Assembly (NCBI GenBank): GCA_029339505.1
Contig: JAQISU010000247.1
Span: 767,501-831,500, forward strand
Length of the DNA stretch: 64,000 bases
Reading direction: 5' to 3'
DNA from: Unio delphinus
Lineage: Eukaryota; Mollusca; Bivalvia; Unionida; Unionidae
The notes below the pieces were generated by a model. The model made no database searches and was not told the origin of the DNA. It saw only the letters and a list, made by a program, of their open reading frames with translations. Positions 50,801-59,800 of the stretch are shown piece by piece (positions within the stretch are counted from its first letter, which is position 1; the number at the start of each line of letters is the position of its first letter). Both the position numbers and the translations under genes were made by a program.

Positions 50801-53800
50801 GATATGTCAAAAATACCTCTATATTAAAAACATTCACATAAGAGATAGTCATTGTTATTGACCGGCTACAATCTGCAACTTGTATGATTTTCTTTCTTCT
50901 AAAACAAGCGATGTACCACACAACTGGCATATTTCATTTACACAATAGCGCAAAATGGAATTTTAATTTTGACTAATTACAGTATAGCAAACTGTCTTTC
51001 AAACGAGTCAATAATATTTATAAATTTGACTAAATCTATTTCGACAAATTAACCAGTTCTGCAATGGTACAAAATTGTGCAGAATGGTTATGTACATAAT
51101 TTCACAGTACATTCTATTATGGTCAGCATGACACGTCAACATCAAGTTGCATGTATTGGGAAAAAATACAAAAACTTAGTTTTAAAACATTACATGTATG
51201 AAAACACAAAAATGTACTTGTATTGCATCTTTATCAACTGTTTGAGATTTTCATAATAACAGGAATTGCAAATATTGGCATTTGTAGAGACAATTGTTTA
51301 GAAAACTTATATGCTGACTTAACAAGAGGCCCAGCTTGTTGAGCTTCTCTTGATCAATAAAAAATTATCTGACTTTTCAAATACAAAAAGCAACTCTCTG
51401 AAGCACAATTAAATTCCAGATAGCAGCTTAGTCCTTCAGCAGTAATGACCATTATGACATTGAATATACACAAACTTCCAACTAGTTAAATTCTGAATGC
51501 ATTGTATTTTAATTTTACAGGGCAAAATTGTTATTTCTTCGACTAAGGTGCCTTTTTGTAAAAAGTTATATATATCGTATTTTGCGGCCTAAAAGTAATA
51601 ACTTTATTTTTACCTGACAGTCTTATACTCCGAATTGACTTATATATGGACTTTGTCATTGAAAGTTTACAAAACGCTCGCAACTACAGGTAATAAGGGG
51701 CCCCAAGTGGCCGAGTGCTCTAAAGCACTCTCTGTTACATATCACTGCCATCTCACACCTGTGTGCGTGGGTTCAAGTCTAAGATTCGGCTTATGTAGTT
51801 ATGTGAGAAAGCTTAACAGTAGCTTTCTCATGGGTCCGGGTGTTTTCCCGGTTCTTCCCCCACCAATAATACTTGCCTCCATGTATAGCCTATAGTGTGC
51901 TGAAAAAATGGCGTTAAACCCAACATCAACAACAACAGGTAATAAAATGAACTACAACACGGATGTGCTTTTAATTATAATAAAACTAGCTTGGACTGTT
52001 TATTCAGCTGTGTCAATGATTTCTTCAATAGTAAAATCAAACTTGTTAGCATCAGTAATGCAATTTCACGATTGCCAGTAATATGGACTAACATATAATG
52101 ATAGCATTACTTATTGCAAAATACGAAGCCAAGATATTGACCTGGCCTCGACTTATATATGGATGAATGATGGAAAATAAGTCGATTTGGTGAATTTGAC
52201 GCATAAAGATGAACAGCTTTGCGAACTGTACTTACTACCATCCATGGAAAGACCAAGAAAAATGCGATCTTAATTTCTTTTTAAAATTTATTAAAGAAAC
52301 TAAAAATGTCATCTATTCTGTACACTTTTACTTTACTCAACAAAATCTGAACCAACTTACACCATTTTAACTTTTGGAACAAACCCCCACCACTATTGAC
52401 TTGTTCTGGCCGTGTTCGAGCATTGTGTAATATTGTTTGATGTCTATTTATTATATGTTATCATTCTTTTCAATACTGAATTTCATATAATACTCTAACA
52501 AAGCATATTTCGCGAACTGCAACATAAATAAGGATAAATGGTATTGAGATTGTTAAAGTAAAAAAAGGATTCGTTGCACTGAATGTACTCAAAATAGGTC
52601 CATTAACACTTTAAGATTTTGTTTTATGTGAAGTAGAGGATTTCATAGAAAGCAGTAAACCAATCGGATAGATACCAAACATAGTAGTACAGCTTTAATG
52701 ATAGATCTTTTATCGAAGCAAAGCCACTCTGGAGAAATGAAAATTGGAAAAATATCACTTTATTGATCGATCAAAAGAAAGATGATAATGAGGAATCAAT
52801 CATGTTATCCACTGAATCCAGCCTAGCTCCAAAACAGTATACCAAATACAGAAATCTACTAAATACCGAAAGAAATTGGCTGGCATGTTTTAAATTTTAA
52901 ATGATGCATAGTTTCCACATGACTTATTAGTTTTTTTCTATCATCATAAAAATTGGTTTAAGCATTTTTCCCAGCAAGAACAATCAAATAATAACAAGAC
53001 ATGTGAATACAACTAAAACAACAATCAAATAATAACAAGACATGTGAATACAACTAAAACAACAATCAAATAATAACAAGACATGTGAATACAACTAAAA
53101 TAACAATCAAATAATAACAAGACATGAATACAACTATGCAGAATACCTTAAATTTGTTAAAAATGTTTCAATTTTCCACATTATTATTCATTTCAACAAT
53201 ATGCTTTGGAAAATTAAATAGAAATAAAACAAAATTCCGCTTAATGATGGAACCATAATTGCAAATGCAAAAGTGAGATGGTTTTGTGTTAGAAACATTC
53301 ATATCTCATGCTGAAATTAATATAAAGCATACATGCATAGAGATCACCTAAAGCAGTGTTAGTCTGTATCCAAGACTATGACATCACATGACTTGTCATT
53401 TTTAGAAGGGGTTAATGGCAATAAATTATTCTTTTGCTTTGTATTCCTTTAATTATGCTGATATTTGACAGTGCCTAAGTTTAAGATTTCATTGAATAAA
53501 GTAAAAGCATAAACTTGTTGCAAAAGGTGTTAATGAGCCTTTTGTAAAGTAACACTGTACAGGAGTAATTGTATGTTTACAGCATCTGTTGCAGTCATTT
53601 TTAGAACTAGGAAATCTGATAATGATGTAGATCAATCAGCAAACCACCTGGTCATCCAAAAAAAAAAAAGACAAGGCCACAAATATTCTTTAAAACTACT
53701 TGTTTATACAATAAAATTCATCTCTATATGAATACGATCAAAACTATTTCCTACTGCACTGGTTTCAAAATTAAGGTAGACAGGAAGGCTTTGCTTTCTA

Positions 53801-56800
53801 TTTCTAATAAGTACTTCAGGTACTGAGAAAAAAAAAAGGATCTAATCAACTTTGGTAAAGGTCAGCAAAGAAAAAAAAAAGGGATAGTTGGATGAACGGA
53901 AATTACTTTTCTTTTTTGCCTAATGATCACATGATTCTGACATAAATCATTTTCCTCTATAATAAAAATAAATTCCTAACATGTTTATACAGCTGCATGA
54001 GACAAATTATTGCATGCATGATGATGCATCCAACGTATTAATGTCAAGTGAAAACTGACTGCAGACAATAAAGTAATCTCCATGCACCTTCAGTGTGATC
54101 CATCTTCGAGCAATACTTTATGCTTTTACAAGGAAAACTTTGTGGACTGCATTCAATAAAATCTGTATGTTGAGGTGGGTGGGAGAAGGTATATAATTCG
54201 GAGTGGTGATTAAGGAGGATAAGGGATTACCTGTTTACCCATGCAATGCACTTTGTGATTAATTGATCAACATCCATACAATAGCAGCCTTGAAAAATGC
54301 AAGTTCTAAACAAAGCCCAAGGCAGCCGCATTCCTGAATTACATTATAGTGACCATTATCAGTGGGCTGATGTCTTCACATCCATGTTTTTGGTAACACT
54401 AACAATGTGTAGTGTATAGCCGCTATTAAATTCAAATTAATTACAAGAATCTAATGCCCATTCTGTAGTAAAGGAAAAACGTGCATGAACAAATTCCAAA
54501 CACTGAATGCCATATTCAAACCACTTCACGCCCACCTACCCCTACCTACTTTGCCAACTGTGTTCCTGTCAGATCGCAAATAAAAAAAAAACATGTACTT
54601 ATATTTTACCCTGTTGACCAATTTCAACTGCAGTTTCTGATTCCTGAGAAGCAACTCTAAATCCATTGTGGTAAAATGGAGCATCATACAGTGGCATACA
54701 TTGTGATAACCTTCATCGTGTTTACTAAAAATGTTGTAACATTGTTATTTCTCTTTTAAAGTATATAATACTATGTATCTCTGAAAATGCAATACAATTA
54801 GAAACACATTGATATGTTGGTTTTTTTAATCATTTATTTACATGCTGTATTTTGAAATATGACTTGAAAGAAAGAAGAAAAAAAACATTAAAAATTATAA
54901 AACTTGCCACGATGTTCAGTGAACCTTTTGTTCATGAAGATAAATGAAATGCTCCCAATAGTAGGTGAATAAAATAAAGATAATTATATTTCTATTCAAA
55001 ATCTGAAGTTTCTAGAACTGTAAGTTCAAAAGTTGGACAACAAAACATCTGGAACAATTTGCTTACTTCACACTCGAGAACATATACTTCAGCATTAAAT
55101 AAATTTCACTTGAAAACCTGTCACAAATTAATCCTAGAAATTTTTCAGCAAGTTTGGGGTAATGAATCGGAAAAGTTTTTGTCCAATTCATCAATGTCAG
55201 CAATGACAATATTCTATCAATTTAAATCGTAGCTGCAACGGAGGTCAAAAATCATCCCGATCCCATTTTTCTTCAAAGCTTTTAAAGTCAGCTTCGCTCT
55301 CCGAATTACTGTTGACAAGTGCATGTAACCATGCATCATCTCTTTCATCAACTTGATTCAATTCATTTAAGTCAATATTATCATCCAAATCATCGACCTC
55401 AATGTTGCTACCCTCACTGTCAACATCCATGTTTACATCTCAGTATTGAATCCATCATTATGATTTTCAAGCCAAGACTTTCTTTTCCAACCACATTTAT
55501 AAAAAGAAATTCATTGCCAATGGGTGATTTCCTGTGTTCGTGAAGAAATACGCAAATATTTGTGATGTACAACTTGTTTCTTGAGACACTATCCATATAC
55601 ATAGAAGAGTACGACTGCAGTCACATTCAGGATAAAATGGGATACTACAACTGCAGGTGTATTTAAGGATAGAAAGATTTAATTTCCAAACTAATGACAA
55701 GAATGCAATATATCACTGAATCCAATGTAATCTCACATCATGAAAACATGATTTCAAACAGAATTCAACAAAATCTTAATTTGCACATAACCAATATAGA
55801 CAGGTCTTTTTGGAGAAAATGATAAACTTCTGAAACCGTCAAGAGTTAACATTATCCCTGTTTTCCTCACTGTAAGCTGCTTAGGAAAAATACATACAAG
55901 AGTTGTTGCTATGTGTGATCATGGACCACATGATCTTGACTGGCCAGAGCAAATTAAAAGCCCCAAAACGTTTCCATCTGTCAATGGAATTGAATAGATT
56001 TTAGTTCACATGAGAACACATACTATGTTCTGGAAGTAAGAATAGGGTTCCATCAAATCATTCAGCAAAAATAAACTATAGCCATGTTTTATCTTTCTTT
56101 GTGGTGAAGCTGACATGTGCCTCATGGGAACCACAGAAGCCAATATTTTTTCAACCAATTAGGGTTAAACCTAGAAGAACAGCTGTCTCACCATGGTAAC
56201 CCAGGTGTAGCATAAAGAAAATGAACCAGTCCCAGGTGCAGCACAATTTCATACCTGTATGACCTTAAAATATACATCACTTACATATGAATACACAAGC
56301 ACAGCCATGACTTCTGATAAAGTAGTGATAAAACATCTGAACTTGTTGTACCTAACCAGATTATCTGCTTCTGGAGATTTTTTAAAATATGCTGGTACAA
56401 AGACTACTTTTGAAAGCTGAAGTGGATCTGGCTATAGGTCCAACAGTAGTGATGGGAATCAGAAAGTTATAATCGATAATCAGTTCCCCTTAACCAACTG
56501 ATCATCGATTATAACATCAGTTACTAAGAGCAAATTTTAATTTTTGTTACACAGTTATATCTTTGATCAACAGTTCAATATGTTTATAAATGTACAGGAG
56601 TAATCTCTTTTAATGACATTTATACTTTAACCTGACATATTACATTACGTGTTACTTTCGTTCTACAACTTTGTTAAATGAAAGCAACACTTTATGGACG
56701 ATCAGTCATATGTAACTGAAATACTGCTACATTATTTCATTCATATATGTGTCTATAATTAAAGTATAGATGGACATGATTGTCTTGTTTGTCATTGTTT

Positions 56801-59800
56801 ATAAATACTACAAAATTTGTTACAATTTAAACCGAAACAAATCAACAAAATCTGTTTAAATTTATTGACTCTACAATTTAAGAACTTGACTATGTAATCA
56901 TGACAAATATGTTCCTAATTATAAATCGTAAGGTTTTATATTTGTAGTTATGAAGTGATTAAAAAATTTCAGGTCAATTTTAGTGGCTGGTAGTTTTAGT
57001 AACCTTTGTGCTTTGCATACGTTTAAAAAGTAGTCTCCCTTTACACACAATCGATTATGGAGTTTCACAATCGATTATCTTATTGATTTGCTCAACCAAC
57101 TGATGATCGATTATAATCGATAATCGGAACAACACTATCCAACAGACCACAAATAACTTAAAATGAGTACACCAATGACAAGATAAATAACTTAACAGCA
57201 ACATATATTAAACTTAACAAAATTATATTTAAATGTTACAATGTGAAAAGAAACTCGTACTTGAAATACAGCTATTGTACAAATAGATGGATTTTATTTG
57301 TATGCATCAACATGCTAGAGCCCTCTTCTTAGAAATCACAAACATGCTACTCAAACTTCCCATGCATGACACTCAATAACATGACTGACTTAGTGTACAT
57401 GTCTGTATTATAAATGTATCTGAAAACAATGGTGGTAGAAAAAAGGTTATAAAGCTAAGCTAAAATCAATTAAATCCTTTCTAAGTGTGCCCAAAAATGC
57501 AATTCAGGTAAAATCTTAGGTATAGAGTTTATTATTTAGTGCTCAAGAAAAGGACTGATAACAGACGTCACATTAAGATGACCTATGTCAGCATGGACAA
57601 CAGATTTATCATTATGAACTCAAGGTCTTTTGAAGTGGGCAACAAGGTATATTATCACTGCCCCACCACATAACCCTCACCTCGACCTTGAAATCACAAC
57701 ATATCAAATTTTAATCTCTTCGGCATTTACACTAGACGAGGCTCTTCTGCGTAGCATTTATACCACACCAGAACTACATATTTTGGCTTAATTCTCTTGG
57801 AAATGTAGAAAGACAAAACACTGAACTCTAATGTGGTGTTGCCTTATGACATGATGCATTGTCTATACTGGTAACAGCTTGGTATGCATAAAATATAAAA
57901 GCCAACACATGGTACATGGCTTTATTAGAATGCAACAACAAGAAGATATGTTGTTAAACCAGACTGACCATGCCTAGAGACAAAGAAATTCAGTCATTAA
58001 ATGAACTTATGGGGGGGAGAGACCCATATTCATGATAAATTGGCAGAAAAAACACAGTAAAATTCTTACTCTAAGCTATCACATGTATTGTGTGCTAAAA
58101 AGCTTGTGAGCACAAGTCCAGAAAACATGAGGTGATTTTTTAAATTAAAAAATTAGTTGTAAAAATTCATGATACAAGATGTAAATTAATCCCAAACTTC
58201 CAACATAAGTATTGCTATTCTGTATGGTGTTAGAATTATAGGTTACTGTATGGTGTTAGAATTATAGTTTACTGTATGGTGTTAGAATTATAGGTTACTG
58301 TATGGTGTTAGAATTATAGTTTACTGTATGGTGTTAGAATTATAGTTTTACTGTATGGTGTTAGAATTATAGTTTACTGTATGGTGGTAGAATTATAGTT
58401 TACTGTATGGTGTTAGAATTATAGTTTACTGTATGATGTTAGAATTATAGTTTACTGTATGGTGTTAGAATTATAGTTTACTGTATGGTGTTAGAATTAT
58501 AGTTTACTGTATGGTGTTAGAATTATAGTTTACTGTATGATGTTAGAATTATAGTTTACTGTATGGTGTTAGAATTATAGTTTACTGTATGGTGTTAGAA
58601 TTATAGGTTACTGCATTTGTATGGGAAAATATGAACGAGTTTTTCAGATTGTAAATGCTGCACGACCTTGGGAGTTCATTAGACAACATTATTAAAGCAC
58701 ACAACTCTGCCCAGACAAATTTGATATTACACGCGCATTAGACATAACTTGTAAAACAAAAATGGGAGTCACATTGTGAATGAATGTGCATTGCAATAAC
58801 TTTTCGATTTGATATGCAACTAATAGATGTTATTTTTTTGGTCAATTCTATGAAATTCTGTGAAGGACTGAATTTATCTATGTCAATTCTACATGGAATA
58901 TATCGAATTGAAGCAGTGAGGGAGAAGTGCGATGACATCTGCAAAGTGTGTTTCTGTTCTGTCATTGAAGGTTGTTAATCATAAGGTGTGAAAAATATGA
59001 ACATAATGAAGACTTTCAAATTGCAATTATCAAAAAGACACTGGAATTTATTGTTTATTTCATTCTGAGCGCAGTAAGGATGTAATCGCACATGGAATAT
59101 AGTCAAAATTACAGTACAATTTTGAGATGTGTACTCAAGCTTGAGAACCCATGACATTGCTCATGTAATTCGTATTTGCAGAACTAAGAAAGTACAGTTT
59201 GAAGACATTCAGGATGCAAAACTATGTAATTTTTGCTATTCTTGTTACCAGCAAAACAAGCCAGTTTATGCCTTGTCACTTGCATGTTATTTGTAGGTAC
59301 CCAGCTATATTATGAAACTTATGTCTACCATCTGACAAAATCCGAAATAAATTTTTTTACTGCAGAATGTAGCAGTTCACAAAACATCTGCTTTCATCCA
59401 TTCCAAACCAAATTTAATCAACCAAAACATAAGCACCTACTACATGATTGTACATGTTCGTTTACAAATCAAAAATGCTGGTGTCGGTATACATTCTTCA
59501 TTTACAATAGAAAGTAGTTCCTTTATGAATGCAATATGAAGTTGTGTGCAAGTTCAATATCATAAATACTGAACGATTCTGACAAGGCAAAGTAAACAAA
59601 GGAAAAAAGTAGCTATAATAATGCCAAATTACTAAATGATAAGCAATGCTAACTAAAATAGCTAACACTGTCCACATCAAGTAGTGTTTTTTTTATTTAC
59701 AGCATCATTAATCTACCCATTAATGATAACTCAGCATAAAAAAATGCACACGGTTAAAATTTATAAACTATTTTAATTGACATGGTTATTTGATTGAAAC

